Shown: one piece after another, positions 24,371 to 33,534 of the stretch
Position numbering within the stretch: position 1 is the stretch's first letter
Layout of the letters: each line of letters opens with the position of its first letter
Assembly: GCA_031382085.1 (NCBI GenBank)
Contig: JANMYM010000009.1
Coordinates: forward strand, 3,669 to 67,668
Direction of reading: 5' to 3'
Length of the DNA: 64,000 nt
Origin: UBA964 sp031382085
GTDB taxonomy: Bacteria > Pseudomonadota > Gammaproteobacteria > Steroidobacterales > Steroidobacteraceae
Position numbers and translations under genes: made by a program
The notes under the pieces: model-generated
Seen by the model: the letters and a program-made list of their open reading frames with translations, nothing else
What the model was told of the DNA's origin: nothing
The model's database searches: none

Positions 24371-25747
24371 ATGCCGAAAATCAACACTCGTTACGTCTGC
24401 AGCGCCTGTGGCGGCGACTCGGCCCAATGGCAAGGTCAATGTCCCGCCTGCGGCGATTGGAACACGTTGACTGCCTTGAGAGGTGTGACGGCGGCCACAG
24501 GGTCGGCCCAGTCTCGTGTGGCACGTCGCAGCAGCGCAATCGCCTTACAAGGTCTGGCATCCCCGTCGGTCGCTGGGCCGCCGCGCCTGGCCTCGGGTTT
24601 TTCTGAACTCGATCGGGTGCTGGGGGGTGGCTGGGTCCCCGGAGGCGTCGCCCTGATCGGCGGTGACCCCGGCATCGGCAAATCGACGCTGCTATTGCAG
24701 GTGGCTGCTCAGGTCGCCAGCCAGGCGCCGGTCTGGTATCTGTCAGGCGAGGAATCGGTTGAGCAGCTGCGCCTGCGTGCCCGGCGCCTTGGCCTGCTGG
24801 GGCAGGGGCCGCTCGAGCGGCTGACACTGCTGTGCGATCACGATCTCGATGCCGCGCTCGCCGAGGCCGCGAAGGCGCCGCCCGCACTGATGATTGTCGA
24901 TTCCATCCAGACCGTTGAAACCGCCGCCGGGCAGGGCGCTGCCGGGGGCGTCACGCAATTGCGCGAGTGCGCATCGCAGATCGTGCGCTTTGCCAAAGCC
25001 AGTGGCACCACCGTGGTCATGATCGGCCACGTTACCAAGGACGGCGCACTGGCCGGTCCGCGGGTGCTGGAGCATCTCGTTGATGTGGTGCTGTATTTTG
25101 CCAGCGACAGCGGCAGCCGTTATCGACTGGTCCGCGCCACCAAGAATCGCTATGGCGCAATCGCCGAGACGGCGTTTTTCGCCATGCAGGCCGAGGGCCT
25201 GCGCGAAGTGCGCAATCCGTCGGCGATATTTCTCGCTCGCTCCACCCTAGCTGCCGCGGGCAGCGTCGTACTGGTCAGCTGGGAGGGCGGACGGCCCTTG
25301 CTGGTGGAGGTGCAGGCGCTGGTCGATCCGACGCGTTTTGCCAATCCGCGGCGCGTCGCCGACGGCATCGACAGCAACCGCATCAGCATGTTGTTAGCGG
25401 TGCTGCATCGGCATGGCGGGTATTCCCTGGCGGACCACGACGTATTTGCCAATGTGGTCGGCGGCCTGACCCTGCGGGACACCGGCAGCGACCTGCCCTT
25501 GTTGTTAGCAATGGCCTCGAGTTTTCGTGACCGGGTGCTGCCGGCGGATCTGTGCGCGTTCGGCGAGGTCGGACTGAGCGGTGAGTTGCGGCCTGTGGCC
25601 TACGGCGAGGAGCGGCTGCGCGAGGCGGCAAAGCAGGGGTTCCGGCGTGCGCTGGTGCCGGCGGCCAATGCGCCGCGGCAGGCCATCGAGGGCCTGGCCG
25701 TGGTGCCGGTCGCGCGTATCAGCGAGGCGCTGCGCGCTGTCCTGTAG
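24371..25747 (+). CDS. radA: DNA repair protein RadA
   Basis: A 458-residue protein. The N-terminal C4 zinc finger is CSACGGDSAQWQGQCPACGD, the Walker A is GGDPGIGKSTLLLQ, the RadA-specific KNRYG is at KNRYGAIAE, and the C-terminal Lon-like domain ends with RRALVPAANAPRQAIEGLAV. It promotes branch migration in recombination. It is transcribed away from the PP2C gene and converges with the CBS-domain transporter gene. Confidence 0.96.
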   Translation: MPKINTRYVCSACGGDSAQWQGQCPACGDWNTLTALRGVTAATGSAQSRVARRSSAIALQGLASPSVAGPPRLASGFSELDRVLGGGWVPGGVALIGGDPGIGKSTLLLQVAAQVASQAPVWYLSGEESVEQLRLRARRLGLLGQGPLERLTLLCDHDLDAALAEAAKAPPALMIVDSIQTVETAAGQGAAGGVTQLRECASQIVRFAKASGTTVVMIGHVTKDGALAGPRVLEHLVDVVLYFASDSGSRYRLVRATKNRYGAIAETAFFAMQAEGLREVRNPSAIFLARSTLAAAGSVVLVSWEGGRPLLVEVQALVDPTRFANPRRVADGIDSNRISMLLAVLHRHGGYSLADHDVFANVVGGLTLRDTGSDLPLLLAMASSFRDRVLPADLCAFGEVGLSGELRPVAYGEERLREAAKQGFRRALVPAANAPRQAIEGLAVVPVARISEALRAVL

Positions 25748-25764
25748 CAACGCCGTGCAGGCTG

Positions 25765-27048
25765 TTAGCTTGCAGCAGCCCTGGCAACTTCGCGGACGCG
25801 TACCGCGCGAATGGCATTGTCAGACACCTGCAGCACTTCGTACTGCAACGAGCCGAGCCGCAGGGTTACTCCCGGCTGCGGAATGGTTTCCAGGCGCTCG
25901 AGCAACAGGCCATTCAGCGTCTTCGGGCCATCGGTCGGCAGTTGCCAGCCGAGTGCACGATTGAGCGCACGGATCGTGGCGCTCGCATTGATGACCCACT
26001 CGCCGTTAGGCTGCCGCCGCACGTCCTTGTGGGTCACTGTAGCCGGATCCGTGGTGAACTCGCCGACAATCTCTTCAAGAATGTCTTCCAGCGTGACCAG
26101 TCCATGAATGTCGCCGTACTCGTCGACGACAAAGGCGAAGCGGCGCCGATTACGCTGGAAATTTCCGAGCTGCAGCATCAACGAAGTTCCGACCGGCACG
26201 AAATAGGGTTCGCGCGAGCGCGCCAGTTCCTCCAGCTGTTCGCGGTCCAGCGTGCCGCGCGCGAGGCTCTGCGCGACCCGCTTCATGTGCAACAGCCCGA
26301 CCATGTCGTCCATGTCGCTCTTGTAGACCGGCAGCCGGGTGTGCGGCGTCTGGCGCAATTGTTCAAGAATATCTTCCCAGTCGTCATCCAGATCGATGCC
26401 GGCAATTTCCTGGCGCGGAATCATGATGTCGGTGACCGTAAGCCGTTCGAGATCGAGAATCGACAGCAGCATTTGCCGGTGCCGCTGCGGAATCATCGGA
26501 CCTGCTTCCGCCAGAACGGTGCGCAGCTCGTCTGACGAGAGTGCATGGCCGCCGCCGCGTAATTCCTTGGCGACGCCAAACAGACGCAAGAATCCATATG
26601 CCGCCCAATTCGCGAGTAGTACGCCGGGACGTGTCAGCCACACCAGTACCCGATACGGCCAGGCGCTCGCCAGCGCCACACTATCGGCATGCAATGCGGC
26701 ATAGATTTTGGGCGCCAGTTCGCAGACCACCAGCATGACGACTGGTACGACCACCGTCGGATACAGGATCGCCCATTCGTTACGGGTACGGAACGCCAGA
26801 ATAGCCGCGATCGTAGTGACCCCCGCGGCGGCCAGCGTCAGCACGATCAGATTGGCGCCGAGCCAGTCGTCGGGCTTGGACAGCAGGTCATCGAGCAACT
26901 TGGCGGTCAGTTCGCCTTTTTCGGCGCGGCTGCGGATGCGATAGCGGTTAGCCGACAACATCGCCACCTCGGTGCCCGAGGAGAACGCGACCAGGACCAG
27001 TAACGCCAGCAGTATCACCAACAGGACAAGCGTGGGCAGGTCTTGCAC
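25765..27048 (-). CDS. CNNM/CorC-type transporter (HlyC/CorC family, DUF21-CBS-CorC_HlyC)
   Basis: A 427-residue inner-membrane protein with a GTG start (27048). The N-terminal DUF21 region has four hydrophobic segments (first LVLLVILLALLVLVAFSSGT). Two CBS motifs follow (TDIMIPRQEIAGID and FVVDEYGDIHGLVTLEDILE), then a C-terminal CorC/HlyC FAD-binding-like domain (TIRALNRALGWQLPTDGPKT). Family members such as YfjD and CorC move or regulate Mg2+ or Co2+. It is divergent from ffh. In E. coli the gene next to ffh is corE and yfjD-like, so the synteny fits. Confidence 0.9.
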   Translation of the reverse strand: MQDLPTLVLLVILLALLVLVAFSSGTEVAMLSANRYRIRSRAEKGELTAKLLDDLLSKPDDWLGANLIVLTLAAAGVTTIAAILAFRTRNEWAILYPTVVVPVVMLVVCELAPKIYAALHADSVALASAWPYRVLVWLTRPGVLLANWAAYGFLRLFGVAKELRGGGHALSSDELRTVLAEAGPMIPQRHRQMLLSILDLERLTVTDIMIPRQEIAGIDLDDDWEDILEQLRQTPHTRLPVYKSDMDDMVGLLHMKRVAQSLARGTLDREQLEELARSREPYFVPVGTSLMLQLGNFQRNRRRFAFVVDEYGDIHGLVTLEDILEEIVGEFTTDPATVTHKDVRRQPNGEWVINASATIRALNRALGWQLPTDGPKTLNGLLLERLETIPQPGVTLRLGSLQYEVLQVSDNAIRAVRVREVARAAAS

Positions 27049-27104
27049 ATCGTCACTTTAGCAGCGCGCATCAACCCTGCGGCGGGTGCCGCTAGAATAG
27101 CGCC

Positions 27105-28460
27105 ATGTTCGACAAACTGACCTCCCGGCTCGGCCGGACGGTACAAAATCTGCGTGGCAAGGGCCGCATATCGGAGGAAAACGTCGGCGAGACGCTGCGC
27201 GAAGTGCGCATGGCACTGCTGGAAGCCGACGTTGCACTGCCGGTGGTCAAGTCGTTCATTGATACGGTCAAGGCCAGGGCGCTGGGGGCTGAGGTGGCCA
27301 GCAGCCTGTCCCCGGGGCAGGAGTTCATCGGCATCCTGCACCGCGAACTCATTGCATTGATGGGCGGCGCGCGCGCCGGATTTGAACTGCGCGCGCAGCC
27401 GCCATTTGTCATTCTGTTAGCCGGCCTACAGGGCGCCGGCAAGACCACCACGGCGGCCAAGCTGGCGCGCTGGCTGATCGAGGCGCGCGGCAAGAAAGTC
27501 CTGCTGGTGAGCACCGATGTGCGCCGGCCGGCCGCTATCCTGCAATTGCAAAGGCTTGCGGCCCAGGTGGGCGCGGACTTCATGCCTGCGGACAGCAGCC
27601 AGGCGCCGGCGCACATTGCCCGCGCGGCCATCGAGCGCGCGCGCAGCGGTGTGTTCGATGTGCTGATCGTGGACACCGCGGGGCGACTGCACATCGATAC
27701 CGAATTGATGGCGGAGGTGCGCGAGATTGAAGCCGCGGTCGCGGCGCATGAAAGACTGTTCATCGTCGATTCGATGGCGGGGCAAGACGCCGTGAACGCA
27801 GCGAAGGCGTTTTCTGAGGCCCTCGATCTGACTGGCGTCATCCTGACCAAGGCCGACGGCGATGCGCGCGGCGGCGCGGCCCTGTCGGTGCGGCAGATTA
27901 CCGGCAAGCCCATTGTGTTCATGGGCACTGGTGAAAAGCCGAACGCCCTCGAGCCCTTCGACCCGGAGCGGGTTGCGTCCCGGATTCTGGGTATGGGCGA
28001 TGTCCTGGCCCTGGTCGAACAGGTCAAGTCCCAGGTCAATATGCAGGAGGCCGAACAGCTGGCCCGCAAGGTCGTCCAGGGCAAGGGCTTCACGTTCGAG
28101 GACCTGCGGTCCCAGCTGCAGCAGCTACAGTCGATGGGGGGTGTCAGCTCCTTGATGGACAAGCTCCCAGGCCAATTAAGTCAAAGAGCGGGCGCCCCAG
28201 AGCTCGGCGATCAGGCGGTCCGACGGCAAATCGCTGTCATTGACTCCATGACGCGGCGCGAGCGGCGCCGCCCCGAGGTCATCGACGGCTCGCGCCGGCG
28301 GCGCATAGCGGCCGGTGCCGGCGTTCAGGTTCAGGACGTCAATAGGCTGCTGCGGCAGTTCCAGGAGATGCAGCGCATGATGAAGGGCTTCAAGGGCGGC
28401 AAGCTGCAGCGGCTGATGCGGTCCTTCAAGGGCGGCATGCCCGGGATGCCGCCTGGCTAG
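27105..28460 (+). CDS. ffh: Signal recognition particle protein Ffh
   Basis: A 451-residue GTPase. The N domain begins MFDKLTSRLGRTVQNLRGKG. The G domain has GLQGAGKTTTAAKLA, DTAGRLHID and TKADGDARGG. The methionine-rich M domain includes GKGFTFEDLRSQLQQLQSMG and ends GGMPGMPPG, for signal peptides and 4.5S RNA binding. With the SRP RNA at 55.95 kb it targets membrane proteins to FtsY. The rpsP operon starts 105 bp downstream with its own promoter. Confidence 0.97.
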   Translation: MFDKLTSRLGRTVQNLRGKGRISEENVGETLREVRMALLEADVALPVVKSFIDTVKARALGAEVASSLSPGQEFIGILHRELIALMGGARAGFELRAQPPFVILLAGLQGAGKTTTAAKLARWLIEARGKKVLLVSTDVRRPAAILQLQRLAAQVGADFMPADSSQAPAHIARAAIERARSGVFDVLIVDTAGRLHIDTELMAEVREIEAAVAAHERLFIVDSMAGQDAVNAAKAFSEALDLTGVILTKADGDARGGAALSVRQITGKPIVFMGTGEKPNALEPFDPERVASRILGMGDVLALVEQVKSQVNMQEAEQLARKVVQGKGFTFEDLRSQLQQLQSMGGVSSLMDKLPGQLSQRAGAPELGDQAVRRQIAVIDSMTRRERRRPEVIDGSRRRRIAAGAGVQVQDVNRLLRQFQEMQRMMKGFKGGKLQRLMRSFKGGMPGMPPG

Positions 28461-28489
28461 CACACGAAAGTTTTCTTCCATCAATTCTC

Positions 28490-28518
28490 TTCCATCATTC
28501 CAAGGTTTTCCGTAGAAT
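28490..28518 (+). promoter_or_regulatory. Candidate promoter of the rpsP operon
   Basis: TTCCAT (28490-28495), a 17-base spacer and TAGAAT (28513-28518) lie 48 bases upstream of rpsP. The preceding DNA repeats TCTTCCATCA twice (28474-28497 region). This is a likely sigma-70 promoter for rpsP-rimM-trmD-rplS. Confidence 0.5.
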
Positions 28519-28565
28519 CCGCGCTCTTTTTTGACCCTATTAACAAGCTTGGCAGGCCCGGATTT

Positions 28566-28838
28566 ATGGTGACTATTCGTTTAACTCGTCGTGGGACAAC
28601 CAACACGCCTTTCTATCATGTCGTCGTGACCGATAGCCGCAAGCGCCAGGGCGGTCCCGCGCTCGAAATGGTCGGCTATTTCAATCCGACAGCTCGCAAG
28701 AACGATATCAAGCTCAAGCTGGATCTGGCGCGCATCGATTTCTGGCGGTCGAAAGGCGCGAAGCTGTCGGATCGCGTCAGTGATCTGACCAAGAGCTATC
28801 GCAAGTCGACAGTCGCTGCGCCGGCCGTGGCCGCCTGA
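28566..28838 (+). CDS. rpsP: 30S ribosomal protein S16
   Basis: A 90-residue protein starting MVTIRLTRRGTTNTPFYHVV, the S16 signature. GYFNPTARKNDIKLKLDLAR and the RIDFWRSKGAKLSDRV segment follow. The Ala-rich tail VAAPAVAA is usual. It leads the rpsP-rimM-trmD-rplS operon. Confidence 0.97.
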   Translation: MVTIRLTRRGTTNTPFYHVVVTDSRKRQGGPALEMVGYFNPTARKNDIKLKLDLARIDFWRSKGAKLSDRVSDLTKSYRKSTVAAPAVAA

Positions 28839-28854
28839 CGCAGGCAGGCGCAAT

Positions 28855-29358
28855 CTGAAAGAAAACTGGACCGAGCTCGGCCGACTGGGCCGGCCGTATG
28901 GTCTCAAGGGTTGGGTGCATTGCGAGTCATTCACCGACCCGGAAGAAAATCTGCTGCAATACCGCCGTTGGCGGCTCCGTCTGGTCAATGGCACGGAACG
29001 CGACGTTGAGCTAACAGACAGCCGCAGGCATGGCCAGCGCTGGGTGGTACAAGTGCAGGATGTGGCAAGTCCCGAGGCGGCACAGCCGTTGGCTGGCGCG
29101 GGGGTGTGGGTCGCGAGGGCGGCGTTGCCGCCGTTAGGGGGCGGCGAGTTTTATCAGGCCGATCTGGTTGGGCTGCGTGTGCTCAACCGCGAGGGCCAGG
29201 TGTTGGGCAAGGTGGATCATTTCGTGGATGGTCCGTCTAACACGGTGCTGGTGGTGCAGGGCGAGCGGGAGCATTGGCTGCCGGTGAGCCCGCAACACCT
29301 GCTGAAAGTGGATTTGGCGGCGGGCGAGGTGCTGGTCGATTGGCCGGCCGATTTTTGA
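28855..29358 (+). CDS. rimM: Ribosome maturation factor RimM (probable CTG start)
   Basis: The conserved RimM N-terminus NWTELGRLGRPYGLKGWVH is encoded upstream of the first ATG/GTG-class start (GTG 28915, which would cut it off). The only reasonable initiation codon in that open stretch is CTG at 28855, giving MKENWTELG and 167 residues, the usual family length. The PRC-barrel C-terminal domain (FYQADLVGLRVLNREGQVLG through EREHWLPVSPQHLLKVDL) is intact. RimM binds S19 and helps assemble the 30S head. The gene lies between rpsP and trmD (2-bp gap to trmD). Confidence 0.85.
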   Translation: MKENWTELGRLGRPYGLKGWVHCESFTDPEENLLQYRRWRLRLVNGTERDVELTDSRRHGQRWVVQVQDVASPEAAQPLAGAGVWVARAALPPLGGGEFYQADLVGLRVLNREGQVLGKVDHFVDGPSNTVLVVQGEREHWLPVSPQHLLKVDLAAGEVLVDWPADF

Positions 29359-29360
29359 CA

Positions 29361-30092
29361 ATGCAATTCGCGGTCGTCAGCTTGTTTCCGCAGGAACTGC
29401 GCGCGGCCTTGGATTTTGGCGTGCTGGGTCGGGCGGTTACTGAGAGGCGGGTGCAGGTCGACGTGACCAATCCGCGCGATGCGACGGCCAACGTGCATGG
29501 CACGGTGGATGACCGCCCCTATGGCGGCGGTCCGGGAATGGTCGGTAAGCCCGAGATCTGGGCGGCCGCCATCGATCGGGCAGCGGCGAGGCTGCCGGCG
29601 GGGTGCCCGAGAGTGTATCTCTCGGCTCAGGGAGAGAAGTTTGACGATGCCATGGCGCGCGCGCTGGCGCTGCTGCCGGGCATGGTGTTGGTGGCGGGCC
29701 GGTATGAGGGCCTGGACCAGCGAGTGGTTGATGCCAGGATCGACCGCGAGCTTTCGATCGGCGACTATGTGTTGTCCGGTGGCGAGTTTGCGGCCCTGGT
29801 GGTGATTGATGCGGTGTCCAGGTATTTGCCCGGTGTGCTGGGCAACGCCCGGTCAGCGCAAGAGGACTCGTTCGCAAGCGGGCTCCTGGACTGGCCGCAT
29901 TACACGCGGCCGCCAGTCTGGGAAGGTCGCGAGGTGCCGGCGGTCTTGCAGGGTGGCGACCATGCGGCGATCAATCGCTGGCGTTGGCGCGAGGCGTTGC
30001 GACGCACGCGCGAACGCCGGCCGGACTTAATGAAGCGGAATGCCTTCACTGAGGAAGTGCGCCGCATGCTGGAGGAAGACGAAAATGGCTAA
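29361..30092 (+). CDS. trmD: tRNA (guanine-N1)-methyltransferase TrmD
   Basis: A 243-residue SPOUT enzyme. The ATG at 29361 is the family start (MQFAVVSLFPQE); an upstream in-frame start is inside rimM. DDRPYGGGPGMVGKPEIW, VAGRYEGLDQRVVD and the deep-knot sequence SIGDYVLSGGEFAALVVIDA are diagnostic. It makes m1G37 in tRNAs reading CNN codons, preventing frameshifts. Its last 8 bases overlap the start of rplS. Confidence 0.97.
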   Translation: MQFAVVSLFPQELRAALDFGVLGRAVTERRVQVDVTNPRDATANVHGTVDDRPYGGGPGMVGKPEIWAAAIDRAAARLPAGCPRVYLSAQGEKFDDAMARALALLPGMVLVAGRYEGLDQRVVDARIDRELSIGDYVLSGGEFAALVVIDAVSRYLPGVLGNARSAQEDSFASGLLDWPHYTRPPVWEGREVPAVLQGGDHAAINRWRWREALRRTRERRPDLMKRNAFTEEVRRMLEEDENG

Positions 30093-30429
30093 CATCATTG
30101 CTGATATCGAAAAGAGCCGCATGACGCGGCAGGTGCCGGAGTTCAAGCCGGGCGACACGGTGGTCGTTAACGTCAAGGTCATTGAAGGTGACCGCGAGCG
30201 CGTGCAGGCTTACGAGGGCATCGTGATCGCCCGCAGCAATCGCGGTTTCAATTCTTCGTTCACGGTGCGCAAGATGTCGCATGGTGAAGGTGTTGAGCGT
30301 ACGTTCCAGACGCACAGCCCCAGCATCGCCGACATCTCAGTCAAGCGGCGTGGCAACGTACGCCGCGCCAAGCTCTACTACCTGCGCGATCTGACCGGCA
30401 AGGCCGCGCGCATCGAAGAAAAGGTCTGA
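30085..30429 (+). CDS. rplS: 50S ribosomal protein L19
   Basis: A 114-residue protein. The ATG at 30085 overlaps the trmD end (ATGGCTAA), with GGAGGAAG upstream inside trmD. MANIIADIEKSRMTRQVPEF, the GDTVVVNVKVIEGDRERVQA segment and the C-terminal RAKLYYLRDLTGKAARI are standard L19. The upstream frame extension is not used. Confidence 0.97.
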   Translation: MANIIADIEKSRMTRQVPEFKPGDTVVVNVKVIEGDRERVQAYEGIVIARSNRGFNSSFTVRKMSHGEGVERTFQTHSPSIADISVKRRGNVRRAKLYYLRDLTGKAARIEEKV

Positions 30430-30442
30430 GGGTACCGCGCCC

Positions 30443-31567
30443 GTGGCGCCGCGTGCCGGTGTGCTGACAGTGGCCAGGCTGTTGGCGCTGGCCGCGGCGT
30501 TTTTGTTAGCGCCGGCGGTCGCCCGGCCCGCCGGGCCGGATCTTTCCCGCCTGGCCCTGCCGCCCGGCTTCAGCATTGAGGTGTGGGCCGACGGATTGAC
30601 CAATGCGCGCTCCATGGCCATGGGCGAGCGCGGCACGATATTCGTCGGCACACGCACTGCCGGCAATGTCTATGCGGTCAGCGCCGGCGCCGAGGGCGGC
30701 CGGACAGTCCGCACGCTGCTCAAAGGTCTCAACATGCCTAACGGCGTCGCGATCCGCGGCGGCGCGCTGTATGTCGGCGAGACTGACCGCATTCGCCGTT
30801 ACGACGACATCGAGAACCGGCTCGACGCACCGCCCGCGCCGGTCGACATCGCGCGCCTGCCTAACGACAAATGGCACGGTTGGCGATATCTCGGCTTTGG
30901 CCCGGATGGCAAGTTGTACGTGCCGGTCGGCGCGCCCTGCAATGTCTGCGATCGGGGCAGCGAGGACTACGCAACGATTCTGCGGATGAATGCCGACGGC
31001 AGCGGCCGGGAAGTAGTCGCACGCGGCGTGCGCAACTCGGTCGGTTTCACCTGGCATCCGCGCACCCGTGCACTGTGGTTCACCGACAATGGCCGCGACA
31101 TGTTAGGGGATGAGGTACCCTCCTGCGAGCTCAACAAGGTTTCAAAACTGGGCGAGCATTTCGGGTTTCCGTTCTGCCATCAGGGCAACATTGCGGATCC
31201 CGAGTTTGGCAAATTGCGTTCCTGTGGCACGGCGACTCCGCCGGTTCAGAAGCTGGGCCCGCACGTCGCCCCGTTAGGTCTGAAGTTTTACGGTGGCCGG
31301 CAGTTTCCGGCGCAGTACCAGGGTCAATTGTTGATCGCGGAGCATGGCAGCTGGAATCGCAGCACACCGATAGGCTACCGCGTCATGCGGGTGAAACTCG
31401 AGGGCGATCGTGCGGTCGCCTACGAGCCTTTTATTACCGGCTGGTTGAGCGCCGATCTCAAGGTTTCCGGGCGTCCGGTGGACATCCTGGAATTGGCGGA
31501 CGGGTCGGTGCTGGTGTCGGACGACGTGGCGGGCGTCATCTACCGGGTTTCTTATCGTATTCCATAG
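30443..31567 (+). CDS. PQQ-type sugar/sorbosone dehydrogenase-like beta-propeller, exported
   Basis: A 374-residue protein with a GTG start and a signal peptide ending near VARPAG. Repeated propeller blades are visible: GLNMPNGVAIRGGALYVGET, GKLYVPVGAPCNVCDRGSED, and WHPRTRALWFTDNGRDMLGD. The latter NGRDMLGDEVP motif is typical of the glucose/sorbosone dehydrogenase family, whose best-known members bind PQQ and Ca2+. CNVC and FPFCHQG supply Cys residues likely forming disulfides or haem-free contacts. The substrate is unknown. It sits alone after rplS. Four 14-bp tandem repeats overlap its stop codon. Confidence 0.85.
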   Translation: MAPRAGVLTVARLLALAAAFLLAPAVARPAGPDLSRLALPPGFSIEVWADGLTNARSMAMGERGTIFVGTRTAGNVYAVSAGAEGGRTVRTLLKGLNMPNGVAIRGGALYVGETDRIRRYDDIENRLDAPPAPVDIARLPNDKWHGWRYLGFGPDGKLYVPVGAPCNVCDRGSEDYATILRMNADGSGREVVARGVRNSVGFTWHPRTRALWFTDNGRDMLGDEVPSCELNKVSKLGEHFGFPFCHQGNIADPEFGKLRSCGTATPPVQKLGPHVAPLGLKFYGGRQFPAQYQGQLLIAEHGSWNRSTPIGYRVMRVKLEGDRAVAYEPFITGWLSADLKVSGRPVDILELADGSVLVSDDVAGVIYRVSYRIP

Positions 31568-31608
31568 GTCGTATTCCTTAGGTCGTATTCCTTAGGTCGC
31601 ATACCGAG
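31553..31608 (+). repeat. Four-unit 14-bp tandem repeat
   Basis: The units are TATCGTATTCCATA, GGTCGTATTCCTTA twice (31567-31594) and GGTCGCATACCGAG. The array overlaps the stop codon of the dehydrogenase gene and ends 11 bases before the sppA ATG. The central two are identical. Confidence 0.75.
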
Positions 31609-31619
31609 CAGGAGTTGTC

Positions 31620-33461
31620 ATGGGCGTTTTTCGTTGGATCGGTCATGGGCTGGATTTTCTCCGCAAAACATTGCACCTGATTCTGCTGCTGATCATCTTC
31701 GGTTTCATTATTGGTCTGTTAGCCAGGGAAACGCCGAAGATTGCCCTCAAGGGCGCGCTGGTGATAGAGCCCCAGGGCCGGATTGTCGAGCAGCTTTCAG
31801 GTGACGCCGTGCAGCGCGCCATCCGTGAGGCGCAGGGCAACGCCGCTGACGAAACACTGCTCTGGGACTTGGTCGACTCAATTCGCGCAGCCAAGAGTGA
31901 CAGCCGGGTGCAGGCCCTGGTGTTAAAACTGGACTCCCTGTCGGGCGGCGGTCAGCCAACGCTCGAGGAGCTGACACGCGCTATCGATGAATTTCGCGGC
32001 ACGGGCAAGAAGGTCATTGCAGCCGCGAGCGCCTACGAGCAGCCGGCCTATTTTGTCGCCGCGCACGCCGATGAAATTTACCTCGACCCGCAGGGGTTCC
32101 TGCTGATCGAGGGCTACGGCCGCTACCGGCAGTACTACAAGGCGCTGCTGGAGAAAATTGGCGTCGACATGCACGTGTTTCGCGTTGGCGCCTACAAGAG
32201 CGCGGTGGAAACCTACACGCGCCAGGATATGTCCGCGGAAGATCGCGAAGAAACCATGGCGTATCTGGAAGCGCTCTGGTCCAACTATCAACAGCAGGTC
32301 ACCAGGGTGCGCAAGCTTCCGGCCGACGCTGTAAGCCAGTATGTGCTGCAGCTGGCTGACCGGGTGACGGCGCAAAAGGGCGATGCCGCCAAAGTTGCTC
32401 TGGATGCCAGGCTGATCACCGGTATCAAGACCTACGAGCAGGTCGAGCAACGGCTGATCGAGCTGGTCGGCAAGGATGAGGATCACGACACGCGTTTTGC
32501 CGCCATCGATCTAACGGATTACGCACGGTTGCAAAAAGCCGAAAAGGTCGCGACCGGTGACCGCCACAAGGACAAGCTGGGTATCGTCGTTGCGTCGGGA
32601 GAAATTCTCGATGGCGAGCAGCCTCCCGGCTCGGTCGGTGGCGAAACCCTGGCCAATATGATTCGCGACGCGCGCGAGGACGAAGACATCAAGGCGCTGG
32701 TGCTGCGCATCGATAGCCCGGGCGGCAGTGTATCCGCGTCCGAGCAAATTCGCCGCGAGCTGCAGGCATTTCGCAAGACCGGGCGTCCTCTGGTGGTATC
32801 GATGGGCGATCTCGCCGCATCGGGCGGTTACTACATCGCCGCGCAGGCGGATGAGATACTGGCTAACAACGCGACCATCACGGGCTCGATCGGCATCTTT
32901 GGCGCGATTCCAACCATCAATCGGACGCTCGACAAGATTGGCGTCGGTGTGGACGGCGTTGCCACCACGCCGCTGGCAGGCCAGATGCGCATCGATCGAC
33001 CGCTTGGCCCCGATGTCAGCCGCTTGATCCAGAGTGTTATCGAAAAGGGCTATGCGGACTTTATCGGGCTGGTGGCCGATGGCCGCAAGAAGACGCCCGC
33101 AGAGATTGACGCGATCGCCCAGGGCCGCGTCTGGGCGGGTGCCGACGCCTTGAAGAATGGCCTCGTCGATCGCATTGGTGGCTTTGACGACGCCGTCAAG
33201 GCAGCCGCCAAGCGTGCCAAGCTGGCCGACGGCAAGTACCAGGTTGAATTCCTTGAAGGTGACTTGAGTTTCGCCGAGCAATTGGCGCAACGATTCGAGA
33301 TGCGACTGGCAACGCTGACCGCCGGGGCCATGAGCGACGAGCAAAAGCGGCTTGCCAGGCTGACCAAAACGCTGGATCCGTTGGCGCGCGAAGCGCAGCG
33401 CTGGCAGCGTCTGTCGACCCGCGGCAGCCGCTTTGCCTACTGTTTTTGTTCTGTGGACTGA
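31620..33461 (+). CDS. sppA: Signal peptide peptidase SppA, 67K type
   Basis: A 613-residue inner-membrane serine protease. A single transmembrane segment spans residues 18-35 (HLILLLIIFGFIIGLLA). Two tandem S49 domains follow. The catalytic Lys is K193 in RVGAYKSAVETY. The catalytic Ser is near 401 in AASGGYYIAAQADEI, with the TGSIGIFG loop. The split Ser/Lys pair matches E. coli SppA. It clears cleaved signal peptides. The start is GTTGTC-ATG after the repeat array. A PAS protein follows. Confidence 0.92.
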   Translation: MGVFRWIGHGLDFLRKTLHLILLLIIFGFIIGLLARETPKIALKGALVIEPQGRIVEQLSGDAVQRAIREAQGNAADETLLWDLVDSIRAAKSDSRVQALVLKLDSLSGGGQPTLEELTRAIDEFRGTGKKVIAAASAYEQPAYFVAAHADEIYLDPQGFLLIEGYGRYRQYYKALLEKIGVDMHVFRVGAYKSAVETYTRQDMSAEDREETMAYLEALWSNYQQQVTRVRKLPADAVSQYVLQLADRVTAQKGDAAKVALDARLITGIKTYEQVEQRLIELVGKDEDHDTRFAAIDLTDYARLQKAEKVATGDRHKDKLGIVVASGEILDGEQPPGSVGGETLANMIRDAREDEDIKALVLRIDSPGGSVSASEQIRRELQAFRKTGRPLVVSMGDLAASGGYYIAAQADEILANNATITGSIGIFGAIPTINRTLDKIGVGVDGVATTPLAGQMRIDRPLGPDVSRLIQSVIEKGYADFIGLVADGRKKTPAEIDAIAQGRVWAGADALKNGLVDRIGGFDDAVKAAAKRAKLADGKYQVEFLEGDLSFAEQLAQRFEMRLATLTAGAMSDEQKRLARLTKTLDPLAREAQRWQRLSTRGSRFAYCFCSVD

Positions 33462-33534
33462 CGCAGAATAAGTCACCTGCAATTGTGACGGCGGTCACAC
33501 TGTCCTGACGCAGCGGCGGCTATTGTCGGCCGTC

